A stretch of DNA of 64,000 bases, taken from the NCBI RefSeq assembly GCF_004006235.1, contig NZ_CP034753.1, positions 2,666,001-2,730,000 of the forward strand, written 5' to 3'. The translations under genes were made by a program, and so were the position numbers. This document shows positions 10,192 through 23,393 of the stretch, piece by piece (position 1 is the first letter of the stretch; each line of letters begins with the position of its first letter). The notes below the pieces were generated by a model that searched no databases, was not told where the DNA came from, and saw only the letters and a program-made list of their open reading frames with translations. Source of the stretch: Agromyces sp. LHK192 (GTDB lineage: Bacteria > Actinomycetota > Actinomycetes > Actinomycetales > Microbacteriaceae).

Positions 10192-11141
10192 CGGCGGGCC
10201 CTCGCCTTCGGGTCGAGCGCGTCGCGGACGACCTCGCCGAGCATGATGAAGGCCAGCACGGTGATGCTCAGGGCGATCGAGGGCAGGATCAGCGTCTGCG
10301 GCGCGGTACGCAGGTCGGTCTGCGCCTGGCTGATGTCATTGCCCCACGACATGGTCGAGGAGGGCAGGCCGACGCCGAGGAACGACAGGGTCGCCTCCGC
10401 GACGATCGCCGAGGCGAGCGAGATCGTCGTGATCACGATGACCGGTGCCAGCGAGTTCGGCAGGACGTGGCGCAGCAGGATGCGGAATCGCGAGACGCCG
10501 AGCGCGGTCGCCGCCATCACGAAGTCGGAGTTCTTCACCCTGAGGATCTCGGCTCTCAGCACACGTGCTGTCGCCGGCCACGCGAAGAGGCCGATGGCGA
10601 GCGAGATGACCCACACGTTCCGGTACGCCGAGAGCACCGACATGATGACGACCGCGGCGAGGATGTAGGGGATCGAGAAGAAGATGTCGCCGACGCGCGA
10701 GAGCACCGAGTCGACCCATCCGCCGTAGAAGCCCGCGACGGCGCCGAAGGCGATGCCGAGCACGGCGACGAGGAACGTCACGATGAGGCCCACCGCGAGC
10801 GACGTCGAGGTGCCGTGGATGATGCGCGAGTAGATGTCGCAGCCCTGCTTGGTGAAGCCGAGCGGATGCCCTTCCGTGGGGCCGCCGTTCGAGTTCGAGA
10901 GCTGGCAGTCGTTGTTCGGCGGGGTCTGGGTGAACCAGCCCGGGAACAGGGCGACGACGACGACGAGGAGGATCAGCGCTGCCGAGATCCAGAACATGGG
11001 GCGGCGGCGCAGGTCGTTCCACGCGTCGGTCCACAGGTTCGAGGGCTTGCCCTCGGCCTTGACCTTGTCGATCGCGACGAGCGGGGTCTCCTCGATCGGC
11101 GCGACGTAGTGCTGCTGGTCGGGTCTGGTGTTACTTGGCAT
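10188..11141 (-). CDS. Oligopeptide ABC transporter permease (DppC-like)
   Basis: 317 residues; cytoplasmic N-terminus with the OppC_N segment (LWTDAWNDLRRRPMFW), one helix near 45-68, then a BPD_transp_1 permease core with five helices. The EAA loop for contacting the ATPase lies around ALGVSRFRILLRHVLPN (~205-222). It contains a long periplasmic stretch with GCDIYSRIIHGTSTS, normal for DppC. It overlaps the upstream permease by 11 bp and the ATPase gene by 4 bp. Confidence 0.93.
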   Translation of the reverse strand: MPSNTRPDQQHYVAPIEETPLVAIDKVKAEGKPSNLWTDAWNDLRRRPMFWISAALILLVVVVALFPGWFTQTPPNNDCQLSNSNGGPTEGHPLGFTKQGCDIYSRIIHGTSTSLAVGLIVTFLVAVLGIAFGAVAGFYGGWVDSVLSRVGDIFFSIPYILAAVVIMSVLSAYRNVWVISLAIGLFAWPATARVLRAEILRVKNSDFVMAATALGVSRFRILLRHVLPNSLAPVIVITTISLASAIVAEATLSFLGVGLPSSTMSWGNDISQAQTDLRTAPQTLILPSIALSITVLAFIMLGEVVRDALDPKARARR

Positions 11142-12060
11142 AGCGGATCCTCGGGTCGAGAACGGCGTACAGCAGATCCACCAGGAGGTTGATGAGGAGG
11201 TAGATCAGCACCATGACGGTCACGAAGGAGACGACGGTCGGTCCCTCACCTCGGATGATCGCCTGGTAGAGGGTGCGGCCGACGCCGGGCACGTTGAAGA
11301 TGCCCTCCGTGACCGTCGCGCCGACCATCAGCACGCCGAAGTCGACGGCGAGGTAGGTGACGACGGGGATCAGCGAGTTCCGCAGGATGTGCACCGGGAC
11401 GATGCGGTTGCGCGACAGGCCCTTGCTCGCGGCGGTGCGAACGAAGTCCTGCGTGTCGGTGTCGATGACCGAGGCCCGGGTCAGGCGGCTGATCTGCGCG
11501 AAGCTGATCGTCGCGAGCACGAGCGCCGGCAATATCAGGTCTTGGATCGGCGCGCCCGCACTCACCGTGGTGCGGAACCAGCCCAACTGGATGCCGAAGA
11601 CGAACTGCGCGACGAACGCGATGACGAAGATCGGCAGCGAGATGAGGATCAGGCTGACGACGAGTGCACTCGCGTCGAAGATGCCGCCCTTGCGCAGACC
11701 CGAGATGAGGCCGACGGTGATGCCGGCGACCATCTCGAAGATGACCGCGAGCACGGCCAGTCGCAGCGTGACGGGGAACGTCTCGGCGAGGATCTGGGAG
11801 ACCGGCTGACCCGAGAACGAGGTGCCGAGGTCGCCCGTGAAGATGCCGCCGAGGAAGAGGAAGTACTGGACGATGAACGGCTGGTCCAGGTTGTACTGCT
11901 GGCGGAGCTGCTCGGCGACCTCAGGCGGCGGCGTCTTGTCGCCGAAGAGCGCGAGGATCGGGTCTCCCGGCATCGAGAAGACCATGAAGTAGATCAGGAA
12001 GGTGGTGCCGAGCATGACAGGGATCGCCTGCAGCAGTCGGCGCACGATATAGCCGGCCAT
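11131..12060 (-). CDS. Oligopeptide ABC transporter permease (DppB-like)
   Basis: 309-residue inner-membrane permease with six helices; the N-terminal MAGYIVRRLLQAIPVMLGTTFLIY is the classical DppB start, and the EAA motif region reads AASKGLSRNRIVPVHILRNS (~197-216). It forms the channel with the DppC-like partner. ATG 12060 lies about 180 bp downstream of the substrate-binding-protein stop, from which it is separated by a strong hairpin, so expression may be partly uncoupled from the binding protein. Confidence 0.93.
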   Translation of the reverse strand: MAGYIVRRLLQAIPVMLGTTFLIYFMVFSMPGDPILALFGDKTPPPEVAEQLRQQYNLDQPFIVQYFLFLGGIFTGDLGTSFSGQPVSQILAETFPVTLRLAVLAVIFEMVAGITVGLISGLRKGGIFDASALVVSLILISLPIFVIAFVAQFVFGIQLGWFRTTVSAGAPIQDLILPALVLATISFAQISRLTRASVIDTDTQDFVRTAASKGLSRNRIVPVHILRNSLIPVVTYLAVDFGVLMVGATVTEGIFNVPGVGRTLYQAIIRGEGPTVVSFVTVMVLIYLLINLLVDLLYAVLDPRIRYAK

Positions 12061-12168
12061 GGATCATGCCCCGCTGTTCGTGGTTGTTGACATATTGAAG
12101 AAACCTCACCGTTTGCGAGTTCGTCCACCCGAATGCTACGCCGATAGGCGATTCGGGGATACGTGGGA

Positions 12169-12199
12169 GTGGGGCGGCAGTCGATGACTGCCGCCCCAC
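12169..12199 (-). terminator. Hairpin between the substrate-binding protein and permease genes
   Basis: Perfect 14-bp stem (arms 12169-12182 and 12186-12199, GTGGGGCGGCAGTC and complement) with a 3-nt loop, 43 bp after the binding-protein stop. It probably attenuates read-through, giving more binding protein than transporter, a usual stoichiometry in such operons. Confidence 0.8.
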
Positions 12200-12241
12200 G
12201 GGCGCCTCAGAGTCTAACCCCGAGCCGCCGGAGATCGAGAA

Positions 12242-13861
12242 TTACTCGCTCTTGGTGACCTCGTAGAGGATCGGCCAGGTGTCCCAGCCGAACTCGACGT
12301 TGTCGACCGACTCGCCCCAGGCGCCCATGCCGTTGGTGTACCACAGCGGGATGGCGGGGAGGTCCTGGAACAGGATCTCCTGCGCCTGCTGGAACTTCTC
12401 GATGCCGGCCTCGACCTCGGTCGCCGCAGCACCCTCGTTGAGGAGCGCGTCGAACTCGGGGTTCGAGTAGTCGCCGTCGTTCGAGCCGGCGCCGGTACCG
12501 AAGATCGGGCCGAGGCCGTTGTACAGCGACGGGTAGTCGAACTGCCATCCGGTGCGGAACGGCGTCGCGATGACGCGGTCCACGACCGAGGTGCGGAGTT
12601 CGGCGAACGTCGGCACCGGAGCACCGGCGGCCTCGATGCCGAGGTTGTTCTTCAGCTGGTTGGCGACCGCGTCGACCCAGCCCTGGTTCGGGCCGTCGGC
12701 GTTGTAGGCGATCTCGAACGTGCCGCTCCACGGGGCGATGGCGTCGGCCTGAGCCCACAGGTCCTTCGCCTCGGTCGCGTCGAAGTCGAGGACCTCGCTG
12801 CCGGGGATCTCCTCGGAGTAGCCGTCGATGACCGGCGACGTGAAGTCCTTCGCCGGGGTACGGGTGCCGTTGAAGATCACGTCGGTGATCTCCTCGCGGT
12901 CGATCGCCTTCGAGATCGCCGCACGGCGGAGCTTGCCCTCGTCGCCCGCGAAGTGCGCGAGGCGCTCCGGGATCGTGATGGTCGCGTTCGCGGCGGCCGG
13001 CATGTTGACCGAACGGCCCTCGAACTCGGTCTCGAAGGTCTGGAGCGCGCTGTCCGGGATCTCCTGGATGATGTCCAGGTTGCCACCCTGCAGGTCGGCG
13101 TACGCAGCGTCGGTGTTGGCGTAGAGGATCATGTCCACTCCGCCGTTCGCCGCCTCGCGCGGGCCGTCGTAGTCGTCGTTCTTGACGAGGTCGATGCGCT
13201 CGTTGTGCGCCCAGGCGCCCTCGCCGTCGAGCATGTACGGGCCGTTGCCGACCGGGTTCTCACCGAACGCGTCGATGTCTTCCCAGGCCGACTCGGGGAG
13301 CGGGAAGTACGCGGTGTAGCCGAGTCGCAGCGGGAAGTCCGACTCGGGCTGGCTCAGCGTCACCGTGAAGGTCAGGTCGTCCACGACCTCGAGGCCCGAC
13401 AGCTCGTCGACGTTCTCGTCGTAGCTGAAGCCCTCGATCGACTCGAAGAAGTAGCTCGAGAGCTGCGCGTTGTCGAGCGCGGCACCGTAGTTCCACGCCT
13501 TGACGAACGACTCCGCGTTCACCGGGTCGCCGTTCGTGAAGGTCAGGCCCTCGCGGATGGTGATGGTGTAGGTCTGCGCGTCATCGGTCTCGATGGACTC
13601 GGCGACGTCGTTGTGGACCGCGCCCTCGGCGTCGTAGTAGACGAGGCCCGCGAAGATGTTCTGCAGGACCAGACCGCCGCCGACCTCGTTGGTGTTGGTC
13701 GGGACCAGCGGGTTCTGGGGCTCGGTGTTGTTGACGGTGATGACCGACGACGAGGTCGCGCCCTCGGTCGACTCGGTTCCACCGCTCGTGCAGCCGGCGA
13801 GCGTGAGCGCGCCCGCTGCAGCAAGAGCAATGGCGGCGACGCCGATTCTCTTGATCTTCAA
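12242..13861 (-). CDS. Oligopeptide ABC transporter substrate-binding lipoprotein
   Basis: 539-residue SBP_bac_5 family lipoprotein. The signal peptide KRIGVAAIALAAAGAL is followed by lipobox LTLAGC (~18-23) and a Ser/Thr/Gly-rich tether. Family signatures include EGLTFTNGDPVNAESFV (~130) and the long two-lobe peptide-binding fold. I take the TTG at 13861 as start because AGGAGG sits 4 nt upstream and the resulting LKIKRIGV start is a standard lipoprotein N-terminus; the frame upstream has no signal. It heads the transporter operon and diverges from the CPBP protease gene. Confidence 0.9.
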   Translation of the reverse strand: MKIKRIGVAAIALAAAGALTLAGCTSGGTESTEGATSSSVITVNNTEPQNPLVPTNTNEVGGGLVLQNIFAGLVYYDAEGAVHNDVAESIETDDAQTYTITIREGLTFTNGDPVNAESFVKAWNYGAALDNAQLSSYFFESIEGFSYDENVDELSGLEVVDDLTFTVTLSQPESDFPLRLGYTAYFPLPESAWEDIDAFGENPVGNGPYMLDGEGAWAHNERIDLVKNDDYDGPREAANGGVDMILYANTDAAYADLQGGNLDIIQEIPDSALQTFETEFEGRSVNMPAAANATITIPERLAHFAGDEGKLRRAAISKAIDREEITDVIFNGTRTPAKDFTSPVIDGYSEEIPGSEVLDFDATEAKDLWAQADAIAPWSGTFEIAYNADGPNQGWVDAVANQLKNNLGIEAAGAPVPTFAELRTSVVDRVIATPFRTGWQFDYPSLYNGLGPIFGTGAGSNDGDYSNPEFDALLNEGAAATEVEAGIEKFQQAQEILFQDLPAIPLWYTNGMGAWGESVDNVEFGWDTWPILYEVTKSE

Positions 13862-14063
13862 TGTTCCTCCTGTGAGATGGCGCATCCGACGGCTTCTGGC
13901 CGGGGAGAGCGCGGGTAGTTCGACACTAAGAACGTGGAGGTCTCTTTCCAAACCCATCGGCAAACCGTTATCGACGCGATATCTGGGTGACCCGTTCGGG
14001 GGGTGATTTCCGCCGTCCAGCGCACGATTCTTGCGCACCCGGGCCACGTGCGAGGATTCCTGC

Positions 14064-14828
14064 ATGGAAAGCGCCGTTCGCTCGCGGATCGAGATCGCCA
14101 TCGTGCTCGCGCTCTCGCTCGGCGCGTCGGCGGTCTACTCCATCGTGTCGATCGTGGCGCGGGTGACCGACGACCGCCCGCTCGGCGACCAGTCCGCCGC
14201 GATCAACCAGTCGAGGTCGACCCGCGAATGGCTCGACTTCACGTACCAGTTCCTCGACGTCGTGTTCGGCGTCGCCGTCGTCGCGCTGGTGCTGTACCTG
14301 CTGTGGCGGCCCGGCGTCGACCCCTTCCGCCGCATCGGCTTCGACCTGACCAGGCCCGGCCGCGACGTGGCATCCGGTCTCGCCCTGGTCGCCGTGATCG
14401 GCATCCCCGGGCTCGCACTCTACGCCGCCGGACGCGCCCTCGGATTCACCGTCGCGGTCGTCCCGGCCCCGCTCGACACCCATTGGTGGACGATCCCGAT
14501 CCTCGTGCTGGCGGCGCTGAAGGCGGCGCTCGTCGAAGAGGTGATCGTCGTCGGCTACCTGTTCACGCGACTGCGCGAGCTCGGCGTCGGCCCGTGGGCC
14601 ACGATCCTCTCGAGCGCGCTGCTGCGCGGCACCTACCACCTGTACCAGGGGTTCGGGCCGTTCGTCGGGAACGTCGCGATGGGGATCGTGTTCGGGTGGT
14701 GCTACAACCGGTGGGGGCGCACGATGCCGCTCGTCGTCGCGCACTGGGTGCTCGACATGGTCTCGTTCATCGGCTACCCGCTGGCGCTGATGTGGTGGCC
14801 GGCGCTGTTCGCCGCTCCGTCGGCCTGA
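14064..14828 (+). CDS. CPBP family intramembrane metalloprotease
   Basis: 254-residue integral membrane protein with about seven helices. The CPBP (Rce1/Abi) active-site residues are all visible: Glu158-Glu159 in LVEEVIVVGY, His192 in RGTYHLYQG, and the third motif ending in His227 (VVAHWVLD). Rce1-type enzymes cleave prenylated or bacteriocin-type peptides; the substrate here is unknown. ATG 14064 is preferred over an upstream start at 14031 since the hydrophobic first helix begins soon after. Its 3' end overlaps the convergent small gene by about 54 bp. Confidence 0.87.
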   Translation: MESAVRSRIEIAIVLALSLGASAVYSIVSIVARVTDDRPLGDQSAAINQSRSTREWLDFTYQFLDVVFGVAVVALVLYLLWRPGVDPFRRIGFDLTRPGRDVASGLALVAVIGIPGLALYAAGRALGFTVAVVPAPLDTHWWTIPILVLAALKAALVEEVIVVGYLFTRLRELGVGPWATILSSALLRGTYHLYQGFGPFVGNVAMGIVFGWCYNRWGRTMPLVVAHWVLDMVSFIGYPLALMWWPALFAAPSA

Positions 14829-15250
14829 GCCGGTCGCGCACGCTCTCCTGAAGGCGCCGCGGGACGAGTACCTCGCGGCGGCGCGACGTGCACGCCGGAG
14901 GCGAGCGCGACCACGGTCGCCGGCATCGGCGGCAGGGCCTCCTCGGGCGGCTCGACGCGCAGGTCGGAGCAGGATGCCCGGACCCGGGCCATGTCGAGCG
15001 CCGAGCGCCGCGACGGCGTGCACACGGCGGCGAACGACTCGTCGCCGAACCCGATGCCGCGCAGGTCGGACACCGACTGCGCGCGACGCAGCGCCTCGGC
15101 CGCACCCGGATCGCGGCGGTCGAGCAGCGAGGCCCTTCGATCGAGCGAGAACCCGTCGGAGCCGAGGACGGCGGTCGCGACGAACACGCCCACGAAGGCG
15201 ACGGACGCGGCGACCGTGAGAGCCGCGGCGAGCAGGTCTGCGGTGAACAT
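14774..15250 (-). CDS. Small exported or membrane-anchored protein, unknown
   Basis: 158 residues. An N-terminal hydrophobic segment (residues 4-28) begins right after the start and is followed by a hydrophilic body with two Cys residues. The codon pattern is strongly G/C in third position up to about residue 125, then relaxes. ATG 15250 has a GGGGGG stretch upstream. It overlaps the 3' end of the CPBP gene on the other strand by about 54 bp, unusual but tolerable for convergent genes; the last ~20 residues could alternatively reflect a lost earlier stop. No family recognised. Confidence 0.55.
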   Translation of the reverse strand: MFTADLLAAALTVAASVAFVGVFVATAVLGSDGFSLDRRASLLDRRDPGAAEALRRAQSVSDLRGIGFGDESFAAVCTPSRRSALDMARVRASCSDLRVEPPEEALPPMPATVVALASGVHVAPPRGTRPAAPSGERARPAQADGAANSAGHHISASG

Positions 15251-15407
15251 GCGCACCCCCCGAACTGAGAGAGCCTCAGTGTACTCCCGGAGGAGGATTC
15301 CGTGGCGGCGCGGATGCCGCGGCGGCTCCCGCGAGCGAACCTGCCTCCGAACGCCGCGCGCTGCACTCCACACGACGCACGCGGCATCGCACCGAACGGA
15401 GCCCGCC

Positions 15408-15620
15408 ATGCACCTCGCACACGCCGTCGCCGCGGCCCACCTCGCGGAGCGCGCGACCGTGCGCCTGCACCGCGCCGACGCACACGAGATCGCCGCCGCC
15501 GAACGGCGGGTCCTCGAACGTGCACGCCGCACCGCCGCGCGGGCCGAGGCGCAGGCCGCCGGCGCGCGCACCTACACGGTGCGCGGCCGGCACCTCGCCC
15601 CTCGCCCCGCAGGAGCCTGA
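15408..15620 (+). CDS. Small Ala/Arg-rich hypothetical protein
   Basis: A 70-residue open frame, MHLAHAVAAAHLAERATVRL at its start, rich in Ala, Arg and His, predicted mostly helical. GGAG lies 7 nt before ATG 15408. Third-position G/C is high but such frames also arise by chance in this genome, so this is a tentative gene. It lies between the small membrane protein and the 3' end of gcvP (opposite strand). Confidence 0.4.
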   Translation: MHLAHAVAAAHLAERATVRLHRADAHEIAAAERRVLERARRTAARAEAQAAGARTYTVRGRHLAPRPAGA

Positions 15621-15675
15621 GCCTCCGCCTCCGGCTCCGCGAACGCCTCGCCGGTGCTCCGCGAACGCCGCTGCG

Positions 15676-18570
<2,895 letters not shown>

Positions 18571-18656
18571 CGAGGCGTGGTCCTTACCTGGTGCGGAGAT
18601 CGGTGCGGCGTGCGGTGGGTGCGGATGCGGCGGTCGCGGGTGGGCGCCGGAGCGCG

Positions 18657-19028
18657 TCACTCGCCCGTGAGGGCGAGGTACTCGTCGTGGCTGAGCAGCG
18701 CGGGCAGCTCGGTCGCGGTGACGCGGATGAGCCATCCCTCGCCGAACGGGTCGCTGTTCACGAGCTCGGGCGAGTCGACGACGGCCTGGTTGGCCTCGAC
18801 GACCTCGCCGTCCAGCGGTGCGATGAGCTCGCCGACGGACTTGGTCGACTCGATCTCGCCGACGACGGATCCGGCGCTCACCGAGGTGCCGGCGCCCGGC
18901 AGCTCGACGAAGACGATGTCGCCGAGCTTCTCGGCGGCGAAGTCGGTGATGCCGACGGTGACGGTGTCGCCGTCGATCCGGACCCACTCGTGGTCGGCGG
19001 TGTACTTGAGGGTGGTGACGTCGGTCAT
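18657..19028 (-). CDS. gcvH: Glycine cleavage system H protein
   Basis: 123-residue lipoyl carrier protein that shuttles the aminomethyl intermediate between P-, T- and L-proteins. The lipoyl-lysine is Lys63 in [12 protein letters not shown], with the preceding [10 protein letters not shown] strand and C-terminal GWLIRV segment. ATG 19028 begins the canonical [17 protein letters not shown] is 8 bp upstream. It sits between gcvT and gcvP. Lipoylation enzymes (LipA/LipB) and the L-protein are not in this window. Confidence 0.95.
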   Translation of the reverse strand: MTDVTTLKYTADHEWVRIDGDTVTVGITDFAAEKLGDIVFVELPGAGTSVSAGSVVGEIESTKSVGELIAPLDGEVVEANQAVVDSPELVNSDPFGEGWLIRVTATELPALLSHDEYLALTGE

Positions 19029-19071
19029 GGGTTCCTCCAGGGATGGTCGGGTGATCGGTGGACGGCCCGCG

Positions 19072-20259
19072 TCAGGCGGACCGGCGGTAGAAGGGCATCG
19101 CGACGACGGTCGCCTCGATGCGGGTGCCGCGCACGTCGACGGCGAGCGTCGTGCCGGGCTCGGCGGATTCGGGGGCGACGTAGGCCATCGCGATCGGATG
19201 CCCGAGCGTCGGCGACAGCGCACCGCTCGTGACGACGCCGACCTTCGGGGCATCCGCGCCGGTCCCGGCGTGCACGGCGTATCCGGCGCGCGGGGCGCGG
19301 CGGCCGTCGGTGGTGAGGCCGACGAGCACCGGGGCATCCGCTGCCGTGCCCTGCTCGATGCCCGACCGGCCGACGAAGTCGCCCTCCTTCGACAGCGCGA
19401 CGACGCGGCCGAGGCCCGCCTGCGACGGGTGCGTGTCGAGGCCGAGCTCGTGGCCGTAGAGCGGCATGCCCGCCTCGAGGCGCAGGGTGTCGCGGCTCGC
19501 GAGCCCGCACGGGACGACCCGCGGGCCGCCGGTCTCGCGCAGCGCCGCCCAGAGGCCCGCCGCACGGTCGGGCGAGAGGTACAGCTCGAAGCCGTCCTCG
19601 CCCGTGTACCCGGTGCGGGCGATGAGCACGGGCTCGCCCTCGTACTCGGCGGCGACCGAGCGGTAGTACTTGAGCGACTCGACCGCGGCGCGGAAGTCCT
19701 CTTCGTCGTTGCCGGGGCCCTGCACACCGAACCCGGGCGTCTCCTGCAGCACGGCGAGCGCGTCGGGGCCCTGGAGGGCGATGAGCGCGACGTCGTCGCT
19801 CTCGTCGTACACCTCGACGTCGAAGGGCGCCGTTCGGTCGACCAGCTCGGCGGCCACGACCTCGCGGTTGCCGGCGTTCGCGACGACGAGGAACCGGTCC
19901 TCGCCCGTGCGGTAGACGACGAGGTCGTCGATCACGCCGCCGTCGCGCGCGAGCAGCAGGGAGTACTTCGCCTGCCCCTCGGCGATCGCCGACAGCTTGC
20001 CGGCGAGGGCGTAGTCGAGCGCCTCGCCCGCCTCGGGTCCGACGACCACGATCTCGCCCATGTGCGACAGGTCGAACAGGCCGGCGTGCTGCCGGACCGC
20101 GTGGTGCTCGGCGAGGTCGGACGTGTACCTGACCGGCATGTCCCACCCGGCGAAGTCGGTGAACGAGGCGCCGGCGGCCTCGTGCACGGCGTGGAGCGGG
20201 CTCTGGCGCGACCTGCCCTCGGTCGACGGCGTCGCGGTCTCGTTCGTCGTCTCGCTCAT
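19072..20259 (-). CDS. gcvT: Glycine cleavage system aminomethyltransferase, T-protein
   Basis: 395 residues. It transfers the methylene group from lipoyl-GcvH to tetrahydrofolate, releasing ammonia. Recognisable segments: [10 protein letters not shown] (~41), [10 protein letters not shown] (~67), the folate-binding Asp in [23 protein letters not shown] (~217) and [18 protein letters not shown] (~253). ATG 20259 has GAAAGGGG upstream. It follows sdaA by 11 bp on the minus strand, so the operon order is glyA-sdaA-gcvT-gcvH-gcvP. Confidence 0.95.
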   Translation of the reverse strand: MSETTNETATPSTEGRSRQSPLHAVHEAAGASFTDFAGWDMPVRYTSDLAEHHAVRQHAGLFDLSHMGEIVVVGPEAGEALDYALAGKLSAIAEGQAKYSLLLARDGGVIDDLVVYRTGEDRFLVVANAGNREVVAAELVDRTAPFDVEVYDESDDVALIALQGPDALAVLQETPGFGVQGPGNDEEDFRAAVESLKYYRSVAAEYEGEPVLIARTGYTGEDGFELYLSPDRAAGLWAALRETGGPRVVPCGLASRDTLRLEAGMPLYGHELGLDTHPSQAGLGRVVALSKEGDFVGRSGIEQGTAADAPVLVGLTTDGRRAPRAGYAVHAGTGADAPKVGVVTSGALSPTLGHPIAMAYVAPESAEPGTTLAVDVRGTRIEATVVAMPFYRRSA

Positions 20260-20270
20260 GCGGACCCCTT

Positions 20271-21682
<1,412 letters not shown>

Positions 21683-21686
<4 letters not shown>

Positions 21687-23074
21687 GCGCCGCTCCCGAA
21701 CGACTCGACGGCACCCGCGTAGAGCGGGAACGCGTCGACGAGCGCGTCGACACGACGGGCGAACGCGGCGAGGGCGGCATCCTCCGCCTCGGTGCCGACC
21801 GACGCGGTGCCGACCGACGCGGTGCCGACCGACGCGGTGCCGACCGACGCGGTGAGCACGCCGGCGATCACGTCGGCGACCTCGCGGAACGCGGCGTCGT
21901 CGAATCCGCGTGCGGCGAGCGCGGGCGTGCCGATGCGCAGCCCGCTCGTGACCATGGGCGGGCGCGGATCGTCGGGCACGGCGTTGCGGTTGACGGTGAT
22001 GCCGACCCGGTGCAGCCGGTCCTCCGCGGTGCGGCCGTCGAGTTCGCTGTCGCGCAGGTCGACGAGCACGAGGTGCACGTCGGTGCCTCCGCCGACGACG
22101 CGGATGCCTCGGGCCGCGCAGTCCGCCTCGCCGAGGCACTCGGCGAGGAGCCGTGCGCCGTCGACCGTGCGCTCCTGCCGGTCGCGGAACGCGTCGGTTG
22201 CGGCGAGCTTGAGCGCGACGGCCTTCGCGGCGATCACGTGCTCGAGGGGGCCGCCCTGCTGACCGGGGAACACGGCCGAGTTGAGCTTCTTCGCGAGGTC
22301 GGCGTCGTTCGACAGGATGAGCCCGCCGCGCGGTCCGCCGAGGGTCTTGTGCGTGGTCGTGGTGGTGACGTGCGCGTGCGGCACCGGCGACGGGTGCAGG
22401 CCTGCGGCGACGAGACCCGCGAAGTGGGACATGTCGACGAGCAGGTACGCGCCGACCTCGTCGGCGATCGCCCGGAACGCGGCGAAGTCGAGCGCGCGGG
22501 TGTACGCCGACCAGCCGGCGATGATGAGCGCCGGGCGGTGCTCGATCGCGAGCGCGCGCACCTCGGCGAGGTCGATCTCCTCGGTATCGGCGGCGCGGTG
22601 GTACGGCACGACCTGGTAGAGCCGGCCCGAGAAGTTGAGCTTCATGCCGTGCGTGAGGTGGCCTCCGTGTGCGAGGTCGAGGCCGAGGATCGTGTCGCCC
22701 GGCTGGATGAGCGCGTGCATCGCGGCGGCGTTGGCCTGCGCACCCGAGTGCGGCTGCACGTTCGCGAACCCGGCGCCGAAGACGGCCTTCGCCCGGTCGA
22801 TCGCGAGCTGCTCGACGACGTCGACGTGCTCGCAGCCGCCGTAGTACCGGCGACCGGGGTAGCCCTCGGCGTACTTGTTGGTGAGCACCGATCCCTGGGC
22901 CTGCATGACGGCGAGCGGCGCATGGTTCTCGGACGCGATCATCTCGAGGCCGGTGCGCTGCCGCTTCAGCTCGGCGTCGATCGCTGCGGCGACCTCGGGG
23001 TCGAGTTCTGCGAGCGGCAGGTCGAGCAGCTCCGCGGCGGTGGCGGTGGTGGACGGGGTCGTCGACATTGACAT
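21683..23074 (-). CDS. glyA: Serine hydroxymethyltransferase
   Basis: 463-residue PLP enzyme interconverting serine and glycine with tetrahydrofolate. The PLP lysine is Lys243 in [14 protein letters not shown]; other family markers are MIASENHAP (~45), [15 protein letters not shown] (~68) and the HGGHLTHG loop. Near the C-terminus the coding frame contains four exact 15-bp repeats (21791-21850) encoding ASVGT units, an expansion absent from normal SHMTs. ATG 23074 follows AAGGAG; that ribosome site is embedded in a hairpin of the riboswitch leader. First gene of the glycine operon. Confidence 0.95.
21791..21850 (-). repeat. In-frame 15-bp tandem repeat inside glyA (4 copies)
   Basis: Four identical consecutive units, plus strand GGTGCCGACCGACGC, at 21791, 21806, 21821 and 21836. 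The unit is a multiple of three, so copy-number change would keep the reading frame; it encodes ASVGT on the minus strand near residues 407-428 of SHMT. Confidence 0.95.
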
Positions 23075-23118
23075 GAGGAACTCCTTCGCGGTGCATCGGG
23101 TGATGCGTCGAGTTCCTC
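23075..23118 (-). promoter_or_regulatory. Hairpin sequestering the glyA ribosome-binding site (riboswitch expression platform)
   Basis: Nine-base perfect inverted repeat GAGGAACTC / GAGTTCCTC (23110-23118 with 23075-23083), containing an inner 5-bp stem (23093-23097 with 23102-23106). The arm nearest glyA covers part of AAGGAG; the distal arm adjoins or overlaps the 3' strand of the second glycine aptamer (GCGGGAGG). Ligand binding could therefore free the ribosome site. The pairing is seen directly; the switching is inference. Confidence 0.7.
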
Positions 23119-23293
23119 CCGCTCTGTCATTGGCCTGAGAGTTTCCACGCGATGGTGATCGCGCTTGCCCCGTCGGCGGGCGCCTGGGCGCCGCTTTTCA
23201 GAGTGACCTGCCGCCACGGTACATGGGCCTGAGAGATTCCGGGAGGGGTTGCTCCTACGGCAGCCGCGAGGCGGCTTCTCCCGTGACGGGTGT
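23115..23293 (-). promoter_or_regulatory. Tandem glycine riboswitch (gcvT motif, two aptamers)
   Basis: On the minus strand the leader of glyA shows two copies of the glycine aptamer core. Aptamer 1 (about 23293-23195) has GGGAGAAGCC, GTAGGAGCAA, CTCTCAGGCCCATGTACCG and a closing CACTCTGAAAAGC; aptamer 2 (about 23195-23115) has GACGGGGCAAGC, AACTCTCAGGCCAATGACAG and GCGGGAGG. The short linker between them is typical of cooperative tandem glycine riboswitches. It controls glyA-sdaA-gcvTHP, and the gene content (glycine consumption) fits an ON switch. Confidence 0.9.
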
Positions 23294-23356
23294 GCGGTCG
23301 TTGAATTGTGGGTTCGAGTCTACGGCACGGAAGTCCGGCGCCGGAGACCGTGGGGC

Positions 23357-23380
23357 GGGAGCCGCCGATCGGCGGCCCCC
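23357..23380 (-). terminator. Terminator of the M20 amidohydrolase gene
   Basis: GGGA-GCCGCCGA-TCGGCGGC-CCCC forms a self-complementary hairpin 14 bp past the stop codon on the minus strand; it also insulates the glycine riboswitch promoter from read-through. Confidence 0.6.
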
Positions 23381-23393
23381 GCACCGGTGCGGC

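Noticed and set aside
15600..15675. Direct repeats of GCTCCGCGAACGCC downstream of gcvP as terminator or mobile scar
   Set aside because: They do not form a stem and look like low-complexity GC drift; no function claimed.
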